The notes under the pieces were generated by a model. The model saw only the letters and a list, made by a program, of their open reading frames with translations, did no database searches and was not told where the DNA came from. From the NCBI GenBank assembly GCA_913775265.1, contig CAJYJH010000093.1:62001-126000 (forward strand): a stretch of DNA of 64,000 nt. Reading direction: 5' to 3'. The DNA is from an uncultured Mucilaginibacter sp. (GTDB lineage: Bacteria; Bacteroidota; Bacteroidia; Sphingobacteriales; Sphingobacteriaceae). Position numbers and translations under genes: made by a program. Positions 27,147 through 35,443 of the stretch are shown here, in pieces (the stretch's first letter is position 1; each line of letters opens with the position of its first letter).

Positions 27147-27422
27147 ATGATTAAGCATTTAGATATAACCGTGCAAGGTAAGGTGCAGGGCGTATTTTAT
27201 AGAGCCAGCACCAAAGCTGTTGCCGACCAGTTAGGAGTAAGAGGTTGTGTGAAAAATATGCCTGATGGCGGCGTATTTATTGAAGCTGAAGCTGAGGATA
27301 CCTTGCTCGATATGTTTTTAGAATGGTGCCAGGAAGGACCCGAAAGAGCGCGTGTAACTGCTGTAGAAAGCCAGGAAGGCGAGATGAAAAACTATCGTAA
27401 TTTTGAGGTAGTAAAAAGGTAA
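27147..27422 (+). CDS. Acylphosphatase
   Basis: A 91-residue enzyme hydrolysing carboxyl-phosphate bonds. The ATG at 27147 gives MIKHLDITVQGKVQGVFYRA, containing the phosphate loop VQGVFYR with the catalytic Arg, and the conserved Asn lies in GCVKNMPDGGVFIEAEAED. Length is normal for the family (about 90-95). It sits between an amidohydrolase and a flippase with no obvious metabolic link. A TGCATTTG element (27125-27132) lies 14 nt upstream. Confidence 0.92.
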   Translation: MIKHLDITVQGKVQGVFYRASTKAVADQLGVRGCVKNMPDGGVFIEAEAEDTLLDMFLEWCQEGPERARVTAVESQEGEMKNYRNFEVVKR

Positions 27423-27517
27423 GCGCTGCATTAGCTGGAAGATTAGAGTCTGAAAATTATTGAACAGGCTGACATCTCTCAGAACAACGTCTACATTAGT
27501 CAAATCAATCATTTATC

Positions 27518-27525
27518 TAAATTTG
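27518..27525 (+). promoter_or_regulatory. TAnnTTTG match overlapping the flippase start
   Basis: TAAATTTG exactly matches the consensus but overlaps the preferred TTG start codon (27523-27525). It may be a chance match, or mark a start further downstream. Confidence 0.2.
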
Positions 27526-29025
27526 TCAACTGCCAAAAAATTTGCCGGGCAAACTGCCGTTTATGGTTTAACCACCATAGCTCCCCGCATATTAAATTTT
27601 TTTCTTACCCCTATATATGTAAAAGCGTATCCCACTAAGATATACGGCATATTTACCACTATGTTCAGTTGGGTATCTATGATTAATCCCGTACTGGCTT
27701 TTGGCATGGAAACAACTTTTTTCAGGTACTTAACCAAACGGCCTGATGAAAAGCAGCAAGTCTATAATAATACTTTTGGCGCTATATTGGGTATCAGTTT
27801 GTTGTTTTTACTCAGCGTATTGCCATTTATTAATGATATAGCCGCATGGGTAAGAGTTGATCCAAAATCGCCATTGAGTGATTATCGTTTATATGTATTA
27901 TACTTTGTAGCAGTTTTACTCTTAGATGCATGGTGTGTTATTCCATTTGCCCGTATTCGGGCTAATGGCAGGCCTGGCCGTTACGGATTAATCAAGTGTA
28001 CCAACATTCTGGTTTTTATCCTGCTTAATCTACTATTCATTTATGTGCTGCCTTTAATCATCAGTCATCGCGCTTTTGGCTATCAATGGATAGTTTCCTG
28101 GTTTAGGCCGGGATGGATTGGCTATGTGTTTTTATCTAATCTAATAGCAAGTGCTCTTACTTTATTGTTGTTGCTGCCAGAGTTACTGCAGCTTCGCCCT
28201 AATTTTGATGGGCCGATGTTTCGGGAGATGCTGACTTATAGCTGGCCGGTTTTAGTAGCAAACCTTTCTTTCGTGATCAACGAAAATTTAGATAAACTAT
28301 TATTAGGCAAGTTTTTACCTGAAACCGTAAGCAGTAATCAGGTTGGTATTTATGGTGCGTGCGCCAAAATAGCGGTGTTCCTCAATATTTTTGTGCAAGC
28401 GTTCAGGTTGGGAGCGGAGCCGTTTTTTTTCAGTCATGCAAAAAATAAGAATGCAGGTAATACTTATGCATTTATCATGAACTACTTTGTGATAGCCGTT
28501 TCTCTAATTTTTGTTGCTTTGGTTGCTAACATAGAGCTGCTTAAATATTTTATTAAAGGGCGGGATGCTACACAGCAAGCACTGTACTGGTCAGGTTTAC
28601 AAGCAGTGCCGTTATTGCTTTTAGGTTATGTAAGCTTGGGTATTTACATGAACTTATCAGTTTGGTATAAACTTTCCGATCAAACTAAATATGGTTTGTA
28701 TATATCGGGTATTGGTGCGTTGTTAACTATTGTACTTAACGTTATTTTTATTCCTAAATATAGCTATATGGCTTCGGCATGGGTGTCATTAATAGCCTAT
28801 GCTACTATGATGGTGTTGTCTTATATATGGGGGCAAAAAAATTATCCTATCCCTTACAATATCAAAAAGAACTTGATTTACCTTGTAAGTGCTATCATTA
28901 TTGTATTTTTATCATTCAGCGTATTTCATCGTAATTTAATAATTGGCAATTTATTGTTGATCTTGTTTGCCGGGGCTGCTTTCGTAACCGAGCGTAAACA
29001 GATCATGGCCATACTCAGAAAGTAA
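27523..29025 (+). CDS. MATE/Wzx-type polysaccharide or lipid-linked oligosaccharide flippase
   Basis: About 500 residues with 12-14 membrane helices across the whole length. The N-terminus from a TTG at 27523 reads (M)STAKKFAGQTAVYGL, typical of Bacteroidota polysaccharide biosynthesis C-terminal/Wzx-like proteins. The frame is open from 27460 but has no ATG until well inside helix 2, so the start is by necessity non-ATG and is uncertain. Characteristic features are RILNFFLTPIYVKAY and the TYSWPVLVANLSFVINENLDKL segment. It should flip an undecaprenyl-linked or similar sugar across the inner membrane. dut follows with no gap. Confidence 0.8.
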   Translation: MSTAKKFAGQTAVYGLTTIAPRILNFFLTPIYVKAYPTKIYGIFTTMFSWVSMINPVLAFGMETTFFRYLTKRPDEKQQVYNNTFGAILGISLLFLLSVLPFINDIAAWVRVDPKSPLSDYRLYVLYFVAVLLLDAWCVIPFARIRANGRPGRYGLIKCTNILVFILLNLLFIYVLPLIISHRAFGYQWIVSWFRPGWIGYVFLSNLIASALTLLLLLPELLQLRPNFDGPMFREMLTYSWPVLVANLSFVINENLDKLLLGKFLPETVSSNQVGIYGACAKIAVFLNIFVQAFRLGAEPFFFSHAKNKNAGNTYAFIMNYFVIAVSLIFVALVANIELLKYFIKGRDATQQALYWSGLQAVPLLLLGYVSLGIYMNLSVWYKLSDQTKYGLYISGIGALLTIVLNVIFIPKYSYMASAWVSLIAYATMMVLSYIWGQKNYPIPYNIKKNLIYLVSAIIIVFLSFSVFHRNLIIGNLLLILFAGAAFVTERKQIMAILRK

Positions 29026-29460
29026 ATGATTATCAGAATTATCAATAACTCGAAAAATAACTTACCTGCTTACGAAACTCTGCATGCCGCCGGCATGGAT
29101 TTGCGAGCTGATGTGGGAGAAACGGTAGTTTTAAAACCCATGGAGCGTAAACTGATTCCAACCGGTCTGCACATTGAGCTGCCGGAAAGTTTTGAGGCAC
29201 AGATACGCCCGCGCAGTGGTTTAGCGTTTAAGCATGGTATTGGCATTGTTAACTCACCCGGTACTGTGGATGCCGACTACCGTGGCGAAATTAAAGTATT
29301 GTTGATTAATTTTTCGGATACCGATTTTGAGATTAACGCCGGCGACAGAATAGCGCAGATGGTAGTGGCCAAGCACGAAAAAGTGGAGTGGGAGCAGGTA
29401 GAGGTGCTTAACGAAACCTCTCGCGGCTTGGGTGGTTACGGACATACAGGTATAGGATAG
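29026..29460 (+). CDS. dut: dUTP diphosphatase
   Basis: A 144-residue trimeric dUTPase that removes dUTP and supplies dUMP for thymidylate synthesis. All five motifs are visible: [36 protein letters not shown] (catalytic Asp), GDRIAQMVV and the flexible C-terminal [10 protein letters not shown]. Length is normal. It begins directly after the flippase stop, and the TPR gene starts 4 nt after its stop, so flippase-dut-TPR-DUF4292 form a dense unit. Confidence 0.96.
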   Translation: MIIRIINNSKNNLPAYETLHAAGMDLRADVGETVVLKPMERKLIPTGLHIELPESFEAQIRPRSGLAFKHGIGIVNSPGTVDADYRGEIKVLLINFSDTDFEINAGDRIAQMVVAKHEKVEWEQVEVLNETSRGLGGYGHTGIG

Positions 29461-29464
29461 TATA

Positions 29465-31195
29465 ATGATAAAGGTCAGGTTTTGGAGTTGGGTGCTGATG
29501 TTGTCGCCGTTAATAGCGGCTGCACAGGGCGATAGCCGTAGCGGCGCTGCCAAGCCGGGACGCAGGCCTGTAACTTCGTCGGATAGTATTGCCGTGCAGC
29601 AGCTTTATTTTGAAGGCATGCGTAAAAAAACTATCGAGGACCAAAAAGGCGCCTCCGAATTGTTTTCGCGTGTTTTGCAGATAGATGCAGGTAACGATGC
29701 TGCTATGTATCAGTTAGCCACACTCAAAAAACTGCAGAACAATCAGCCTGAAGCCCAGCAGCTGCTCGAAAGTGCTGTAGCCTTAAAACCTAACAACCAA
29801 TGGTACTGGGTGGCCTTGGCCGATAGTTACGAGAAAACTAACGACATCAAAAAACTGGAGCGCGTATTTAACGAACTCCTACGCATCAACCCCGATAAAC
29901 CCGACTTTTATTTTGATAAGGCCAATGCCTTGTATATTGAAAAGAGATACGATGAAGCGCTGGCAGTTTATACCAAACTTGAAGAGATTACCGGCTTAAA
30001 TGATGATTTAGCAGCCGGCCGGCAAAAAATATATTTAAAGCAGGGTAAACTTGATTTGGCAGCCGCCGAGATTGAGCGTCTGTTGGCCAACAATCCCGAT
30101 CAGGTAAGGTACTATCTGATGTTGGGCGAAATTTATAACACCAATAATCAAACAGATAAAGCATTAAGGATATTGCAGCGTGCCGAGGCCATTAGCCCTG
30201 ATAACGGTATGTTGCACCTGGCTTTGGCCGATGCTTATCGTGCAAAAAAAGAATACGATACCAGTTTCAAACAACTGCAATTGGCCTTTGCGGCGCCTAA
30301 CCTGGGCGTTGACCAAAAGGTACGTATTGTGATGGGGTACTTACCAAAGTTTTCTGACCCAAATGCCAAGGCCAGTGCCTTGGCCCTGAGTCGCATTGCG
30401 GCAGAGGTACATCCTAATGATGCCAAGGTCCAGGCAGTTTATGCTGACATGCTTGCCCAAAACAATATGTTTAAAGAGGCCAAGGATGTGTACAAAAAAT
30501 CTGTACAGATCAATAGCAATATCTATATCGTACATGAGCAGTTAGTTAGGCTTGAGTTAGGCGAAAGCGCGTGGGATGAAGCTATCAAAGATGGTGAGAA
30601 CGCTTTGTCGCTGTTCCCGAACCAGTCATGGATGAATTACCTGGTGGCCGTAGCGCATCTGCAAAAAAAAAGCGCTGCTAAAGCGTTAAGTTATTTAAAG
30701 AATGCCATAGCGTTACAGACCGACGATAAAGAGTTATCGGCACAAAGTTATACTGCTCTTGGTGATTGCTATCACGAATTAAAGGATAATGGCCAATCGG
30801 ATGCAGCCTATGATAAGGCTTTGACTTTTAATCCTGATAATGCCTACACATTAAACAACTACGCCTATTATCTGTCTATACGTAACGAGCAGCTCGAAAA
30901 GGCTGCCCAGATGTCAAAACATAGTATAGACCTGCAGCCTAACACCGCATCTTTTGAAGATACTTATGCCTGGATTTTATTCAAGCAGAAAAAATATGCC
31001 GATGCAAAACAGTGGATAGAGAAAGCGATGCAGCACAATAAGAATAGTGCAACGCAAGCTGAACATTTAGGCGATATTATGTTTTACCTGGGTAATACTG
31101 ATGCTGCCGTTCAAAACTGGAAAAAAGCAAAAGAATACGGCTCAAAGTCGGCTCTTTTAGATCGAAAAATTAATGAGAAGAAATATATTGAATAA
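29465..31195 (+). CDS. Secreted tetratricopeptide-repeat protein
   Basis: A 576-residue protein with a signal peptide (FWSWVLMLSPLIAAAQG) and about ten TPR units through the rest, for example ALKPNNQWYWVALADSYEKT, NNPDQVRYYLMLGEIYNTNN and NPDNAYTLNNYAYYLSIRNE. TPR arrays mediate protein contacts; here the protein is probably periplasmic or outer-membrane associated. It overlaps the DUF4292 lipoprotein gene by 23 nt and precedes the EnvC-like gene. The dut-TPR-DUF4292-EnvC order, as I recall, recurs in the phylum and suggests a role in envelope assembly. Confidence 0.85.
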   Translation: MIKVRFWSWVLMLSPLIAAAQGDSRSGAAKPGRRPVTSSDSIAVQQLYFEGMRKKTIEDQKGASELFSRVLQIDAGNDAAMYQLATLKKLQNNQPEAQQLLESAVALKPNNQWYWVALADSYEKTNDIKKLERVFNELLRINPDKPDFYFDKANALYIEKRYDEALAVYTKLEEITGLNDDLAAGRQKIYLKQGKLDLAAAEIERLLANNPDQVRYYLMLGEIYNTNNQTDKALRILQRAEAISPDNGMLHLALADAYRAKKEYDTSFKQLQLAFAAPNLGVDQKVRIVMGYLPKFSDPNAKASALALSRIAAEVHPNDAKVQAVYADMLAQNNMFKEAKDVYKKSVQINSNIYIVHEQLVRLELGESAWDEAIKDGENALSLFPNQSWMNYLVAVAHLQKKSAAKALSYLKNAIALQTDDKELSAQSYTALGDCYHELKDNGQSDAAYDKALTFNPDNAYTLNNYAYYLSIRNEQLEKAAQMSKHSIDLQPNTASFEDTYAWILFKQKKYADAKQWIEKAMQHNKNSATQAEHLGDIMFYLGNTDAAVQNWKKAKEYGSKSALLDRKINEKKYIE

Positions 31196-31970
31196 GCTGC
31201 TTATCGTGTTAAGCGTAGCGGCGATGTTTGGCTGTAAAGCAAAAAAGCAATTGGTAGTGCGCAAAGCAGATTCAACGGTTACTGTAGCACCCTCCATAAA
31301 CCCGGCATTAGCTAAGATAGCAGCAGTTAAAGAAAAGCAGGTAGCCTTCAATACCTTTTCGGGGCGAGCCAAAACCAAGCTTTCCATAGATGGTAAAAGC
31401 AATGATGTTACCCTGAATATCCGTATACAGCATACAAAAAAAATATGGGTATCTATTACAGCTATATTAGGGGTTGAAGTGGCCCGTGCATTAATTACGC
31501 CAGATAGTATAATGGTAGTTAACCGATTGCAGGGCGTGTATTTAAAAAAACCTTTCAGCTATATTTATAATTACGCCAGCCGTCAGGTAAATTACCAAAC
31601 AGTCGAGTCATTGCTGGTAGGTAATCCGATACCTGAACTGCTTAATGGAAACAGCAAAGTAACTACCGGTGCTAACGGAAATACTACCCTGAGCGGAAAT
31701 CTGCAAAATATAATCTACAGCCTGCTGATCGGGCCGGATTATAAAGTGACGCAAACCAGTTTAAATAATGCTGCAGCCGGGCAATCGTTACAAGTAAGTA
31801 ATAGCCAGTTTATTCAGGCAGATAACCGCGTTATTCCGTCGCAAATTAATATTGCCTCTATGGTAAAAAATAAAAACATACAGGCCGAACTGCAATATAA
31901 CCGTACCGAGTTTAACCAGCCGCTCGAATATCCTTTTACTATTCCGGATAGATTTTCACCTGCCAATTAA
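31173..31970 (+). CDS. DUF4292 lipoprotein (LolB-like fold)
   Basis: A 265-residue lipoprotein: MRRNILNKLLIVLSVAAMFG precedes the lipobox Cys21. The body has FNTFSGRAKTKLSIDGKSND, IRIQHTKKIWVSITAILGVE, and EVARALITPDSIMVVNRLQG then VYLKK, the recognisable DUF4292 pattern. This family resembles LolA/LolB half-barrels, so it may carry lipids or lipoproteins, but that is inference. It begins inside the TPR gene and ends 19 nt before the EnvC-like ATG. Confidence 0.78.
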   Translation: MRRNILNKLLIVLSVAAMFGCKAKKQLVVRKADSTVTVAPSINPALAKIAAVKEKQVAFNTFSGRAKTKLSIDGKSNDVTLNIRIQHTKKIWVSITAILGVEVARALITPDSIMVVNRLQGVYLKKPFSYIYNYASRQVNYQTVESLLVGNPIPELLNGNSKVTTGANGNTTLSGNLQNIIYSLLIGPDYKVTQTSLNNAAAGQSLQVSNSQFIQADNRVIPSQINIASMVKNKNIQAELQYNRTEFNQPLEYPFTIPDRFSPAN

Positions 31971-31976
31971 AATCAA

Positions 31977-31984
31977 TAATTTTG
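31977..31984 (+). promoter_or_regulatory. Bacteroidota -7 box 5 nt before the EnvC-like start
   Basis: TAATTTTG is an exact TAnnTTTG match in the 19-nt gap after the DUF4292 gene, ending 5 nt before the ATG at 31990. It suggests the EnvC-like gene has its own very short-leader promoter inside the operon. Confidence 0.45.
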
Positions 31985-31989
31985 GGCTG

Positions 31990-33303
31990 ATGAAATTTGT
32001 AAAGCTTGTACTGTTTTTTTTGTTGACGCTGGGTTTAGCGCAGGCATACGCACAAAGTAGTTCCGAATTAAAACGCCGGCGCGAAAAGCTAAACAATGAG
32101 TTGGAGCAACTGAACCGTGAGTTAGAAGAAACTTCCAAAAACAAAAATGTAAGTATAAAGCAGCTTAATATTTTAAAAGCACAGATAAGCCTGCGCGAAG
32201 AAAAAATCAACACGGTAAACTCCGAAATACGGTTGTTAAGCAGTCAAATTAACGAAAACAGCAACACCGTACGCACGTTGCAGGGGCAACTGGACCAATT
32301 AAAGAAAGAGTACGCCGCCATGATTGTGTTTGCCTACCACAATCAAAGTGCTTATAACAAACTGATGTTTGTGTTTGCCTCTAAAGATTTTAATCAGGCC
32401 TATAAGCGGTTAAAATATCTGCAGCAATTCGGTACCTACCGCGAACGTCAGGCCAATACCATACAAGGCACCCAAAAAGATCTGCACGTTAAAATAAATC
32501 AGCTCGACCGCACAAAAAACGAGAAAAACTCTTTGTTGCAGGAGCAGGAAAAAGAAAAGGAAACGCTGGGTAAAGAAAAAAATAACCAGGTAGCTGTAGT
32601 GGCCGGTCTGTCAAAACAAGCTGGGCAACTTAAAAAGCAACAGCGGACAGTGATGGCGCAACGCCGTCGGATTGACCAACAAATTGCTATCACTATCCGT
32701 CGCGAAATCGAAGAGGCTCGCCGCAAAGCAGAAGCCGAAGCACGTGCAGAAGCTGCAAGGCGTGCTGCATTGGCGGCTGAAAAGGCGAAGGCAGAGAACA
32801 AATCGGCAGCTGAAGTAGCCGTAGCCGCCAAGCCTAAAGCGATTACCCGCAGCACCGATGCCGAAGTTTTATCGGCTACACCCGAAGCTGCAAGATTGTC
32901 TAACAGCTTTTTGGGTAACAGAGGTCAACTGCCATGGCCGGTGGCCAAGGGTTATATAATACAAGGCTTTGGTGTATATTATACTGATGGTATTAAAAAT
33001 GATAATAGGGGTATTGATATCAGAACATCGCCTGGAGCTGCAGTTCAAGCTGTTTTTGAAGGGGAGGTAAGTAAAGTAGTTGATATAGAGGGTTCATATC
33101 TGGTTTTGATAAATCACGGCGCGTATTTTACTGGATATACTAATTTAAAGTCGGTAAGTGTAAGCGCCGGTCAAAAAGTAAGCACCCGGCAAACTATAGG
33201 CAGTGCGGCTACCGATGCAGCTACCGGAGAGACGGTGATTAATTTCCAGCTCTACAAAGGTAGTTCGGCGGTTAACCCAAAAACCTGGCTGGCGTCACAA
33301 TAA
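31990..33303 (+). CDS. EnvC-like murein hydrolase activator with degenerate LytM domain
   Basis: A 437-residue exported protein: signal peptide (FVKLVLFFLLTLGLAQAYAQ), a long coiled coil (about 25-270) rich in Glu/Lys/Arg, an Ala-rich linker, and a C-terminal LytM/M23 domain from about residue 315. The M23 zinc ligands are lost: the HxxxD motif reads NRGID (N339 instead of His, D343 kept) and the C-terminal HxH reads INFQ. This is the EnvC/NlpD situation, where the domain activates amidases rather than cutting peptidoglycan itself. Likely role is daughter-cell separation in the periplasm. Confidence 0.85.
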   Translation: MKFVKLVLFFLLTLGLAQAYAQSSSELKRRREKLNNELEQLNRELEETSKNKNVSIKQLNILKAQISLREEKINTVNSEIRLLSSQINENSNTVRTLQGQLDQLKKEYAAMIVFAYHNQSAYNKLMFVFASKDFNQAYKRLKYLQQFGTYRERQANTIQGTQKDLHVKINQLDRTKNEKNSLLQEQEKEKETLGKEKNNQVAVVAGLSKQAGQLKKQQRTVMAQRRRIDQQIAITIRREIEEARRKAEAEARAEAARRAALAAEKAKAENKSAAEVAVAAKPKAITRSTDAEVLSATPEAARLSNSFLGNRGQLPWPVAKGYIIQGFGVYYTDGIKNDNRGIDIRTSPGAAVQAVFEGEVSKVVDIEGSYLVLINHGAYFTGYTNLKSVSVSAGQKVSTRQTIGSAATDAATGETVINFQLYKGSSAVNPKTWLASQ

Positions 33304-33331
33304 GTTTGAACAATTAGGAGTTATAATTGTA

Positions 33332-33339
33332 TATATTTG
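33332..33339 (+). promoter_or_regulatory. Promoter (-33 TTTG and -7 TATATTTG) of the tatA pair
   Basis: TATATTTG exactly matches TAnnTTTG. A TTTG at 33305-33308 lies 23 nt upstream, within the reported 17-23 nt spacing. The ATG at 33360 is 20 nt downstream. Confidence 0.6.
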
Positions 33340-33359
33340 TATCCTTAAGTAAAAAGCAT

Positions 33360-33674
33360 ATGCTCAGTTCGGTTTTGTTGTTTTTAAACATCGGTACTCC
33401 CGAGTTAATACTTATATTGTTTGCAGCCCTGCTGTTGTTTGGTGGCAATAAGCTGCCTGAGCTTGCACGTGGTTTGGGTAAAGGTATGCGCGATTTTAAA
33501 GACGCATCAGAAGGAGTAAAGCGTGAGCTTCATAACCAGATAAATAATTTTGACGAAAAACCGTCTGAACCGGTAAATCGTAATTATAGTGAAACCGATA
33601 CTCACAACACTGTAGCTGCCAGCGATACCGATCTGGCAACACAGCCGGAAGTTAAAGAAAAGAAAGAATACTAA
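33360..33674 (+). CDS. tatA: Twin-arginine translocase subunit TatA/E (long paralogue)
   Basis: About 104 residues from the ATG at 33360. The open frame starts at 33327, but its first codons lie within the promoter box, so the later ATG is correct. It has an N-terminal transmembrane helix (GTPELILILFAALLLFGG), the FGG-x-KLPELARGLGKG hinge and amphipathic helix with RDFKDA, then a long acidic, low-complexity tail to KEKKEY. TatA multimers form the pore for folded, twin-arginine-signal proteins. A second TatA gene follows 16 nt later. No tatC is in the window. Confidence 0.9.
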   Translation: MLSSVLLFLNIGTPELILILFAALLLFGGNKLPELARGLGKGMRDFKDASEGVKRELHNQINNFDEKPSEPVNRNYSETDTHNTVAASDTDLATQPEVKEKKEY

Positions 33675-33690
33675 ATTTAATTTATCAATC

Positions 33691-33861
33691 ATGGGATTAG
33701 GCGCACCAGAAATCATTCTGATTATCGTTGCTATTTTAATATTATTCGGCGGACGCAAAATTCCTGAACTAATGAAAGGATTAGGACAGGGCGTTAAAGA
33801 ATTCAAAGACGCATCGAACAGTAAAGACACTGCTGAAGAAAAAACCAACGTACATCCGTAA
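33691..33861 (+). CDS. tatA: Twin-arginine translocase subunit TatA/E (short, 56 residues)
   Basis: ATG at 33691, TAA at 33859-33861. The product is MGLGAPEIILIIVAILILFG followed by GRKIPELMKGLGQGVKEFKD and a short polar tail ending NVHP. It has the TatA helix, the FGG hinge and the amphipathic PEL-x-KGLGxGxKEFK helix. It is shorter than the preceding paralogue and too short for many ORF callers. The two may form a TatA/TatB-like pair, but neither has clear TatB features. Confidence 0.88.
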   Translation: MGLGAPEIILIIVAILILFGGRKIPELMKGLGQGVKEFKDASNSKDTAEEKTNVHP

Positions 33862-33891
33862 GCGGATATATTACCGGTTTTTTCATTTCTT

Positions 33892-33937
33892 AAACTTATC
33901 AAGGGATAATTATGGTTATCACTTGATAAGTTTTTTT
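33892..33937 (+). terminator. Rho-independent terminator after the tatA pair
   Basis: AAACTTATCAAG (33892-33903) pairs with CTTGATAAGTTT (33922-33933). An inner GATAA/TTATC stem (33905-33909 with 33916-33920) continues it across one mismatch. A T-run follows, and gatA begins at 33951. Confidence 0.85.
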
Positions 33938-33950
33938 ATTTTAGCGAACT

Positions 33951-35390
33951 ATGGCTAAAACGTATACCTCTTTAACCGAAATAAAACAGGATTTACAAAG
34001 CGGTGATGTTACTGTTGAAATGCTGGTACAAGGTTATCTGTCCAACATTAACCGGTATAAAAGGTTAAACGCCTTTAATGAGGTATTTGAACAAGAGGCT
34101 TTACAAAAAGCTGTAGAACTTGACCGCAAGATTAAAAGCGGAGAAGGCACTGGCCGCCTGGCCGGGATGGTAATAGCCATTAAAGATAACATTTGCTACA
34201 AGGGTCATGTAGTAACGGCCTCATCTAAAATACTCGAAAACTTTACTTCTGTATTTTCATCAACCGTGGTTGAGCGCTTACTGGCCGAGGATGCCATTAT
34301 CATCGGCCGGTGTAACTGCGACGAATTTGCCATGGGGGGCGCTAACGAAAATTCATACTTCGGCCCGGTAAAAAACATGGCTGATGAAAGCCGTGTGCCA
34401 GGCGGTTCGTCAGGCGGATCGGCGGTAGCTGTTCAGGCCGATATGTGCCATGCAGCTATTGGTACCGATACGGGCGGGTCCATCCGTCAGCCTGCTTCTT
34501 TTTGTGGTGTTGTTGGTTTAAAACCAACTTATGGCCGAGTATCACGCCACGGTATTATTGCTTATGCGTCATCATTTGATCAACCCGGTCCAATCACACG
34601 TTCGATAGAAGATGCTGTATTACTATTCCAGGTAATGGCGGGGCCCGATGATTATGATGGTACACTGTCGCATGTACCGGTTCCTGAATTTACAGAGGTA
34701 ACTCCTACTACAACCGGCGTTAAAAAGATTGCCTATTTGCAGGAGGTGTTAGATAGCAAGGGCTTGGATAGTGAGGTAAGAGCAACCTTATTACAAACCA
34801 TCGAAAATTTAAAGGCAGAAGGCCACATAGTCGAACCCGTATCTTTTGAATACCTGGATTACGTTGTGCCTACCTATTATATACTTACAATGGCCGAGGC
34901 ATCATCTAATTTGGCTCGGTATGATGGTGTGCATTACGGCTATCGTAGCCCTAACGCGGTGGATTTAACGACTACTTATAAGCGTTCACGCTCGGAGGGT
35001 TTTGGTACCGAAGTTAAACGCCGTATTATGTTGGGTACTTTTGTATTGAGTGCGGGTTATTATGATGCATACTACGCCAAGGCTCAAAAAGTACGTCGGT
35101 TGATTCAGCAACGAACTAATGAAATTTTAGAGGAATACGATTTTATTTTAACGCCAACAGCACCTGAGCCTGCATTTAAAATAGGCCGAAAGGACATTGA
35201 TCCTATTGTTACTTATTTGGAAGACATTTTTACGGTACAGGCTTCTTTGGCCGGTGTGCCGGCAATTTCGATACCCGTAAAAAACAATACTCAAAATTTG
35301 CCGTTAGGGTTACAACTAATCACAAAAGCGTTTGACGAAGAAAAATTGTTAAATTTTGCAACCTATGTTTTGGGATTGCGTAAAAGTTAA
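33951..35390 (+). CDS. gatA: Asp-tRNA(Asn)/Glu-tRNA(Gln) amidotransferase subunit A
   Basis: A 479-residue amidase-signature glutaminase that generates ammonia for GatB to amidate misacylated Glu-tRNA(Gln) or Asp-tRNA(Asn). The Ser-cisSer-Lys triad is visible: K78 in IAIKDNI, the cis-Ser in PGGSSGGSA (S153/S154) and nucleophile S177 in TDTGGSIRQPA. CGVVGLKPTYGRVSRHG and SFDQPGPITRS follow. Length is normal. gatB and gatC are not in the window. A one-mismatch TATTTTAG box (33937-33944) ends 6 nt before the ATG, just after the tat terminator. Confidence 0.95.
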   Translation: MAKTYTSLTEIKQDLQSGDVTVEMLVQGYLSNINRYKRLNAFNEVFEQEALQKAVELDRKIKSGEGTGRLAGMVIAIKDNICYKGHVVTASSKILENFTSVFSSTVVERLLAEDAIIIGRCNCDEFAMGGANENSYFGPVKNMADESRVPGGSSGGSAVAVQADMCHAAIGTDTGGSIRQPASFCGVVGLKPTYGRVSRHGIIAYASSFDQPGPITRSIEDAVLLFQVMAGPDDYDGTLSHVPVPEFTEVTPTTTGVKKIAYLQEVLDSKGLDSEVRATLLQTIENLKAEGHIVEPVSFEYLDYVVPTYYILTMAEASSNLARYDGVHYGYRSPNAVDLTTTYKRSRSEGFGTEVKRRIMLGTFVLSAGYYDAYYAKAQKVRRLIQQRTNEILEEYDFILTPTAPEPAFKIGRKDIDPIVTYLEDIFTVQASLAGVPAISIPVKNNTQNLPLGLQLITKAFDEEKLLNFATYVLGLRKS

Positions 35391-35443
35391 TAATTTAGCA
35401 AATACTGAAACTTGTTCAAATCAAAGCAAAAGTAATCCTAATA

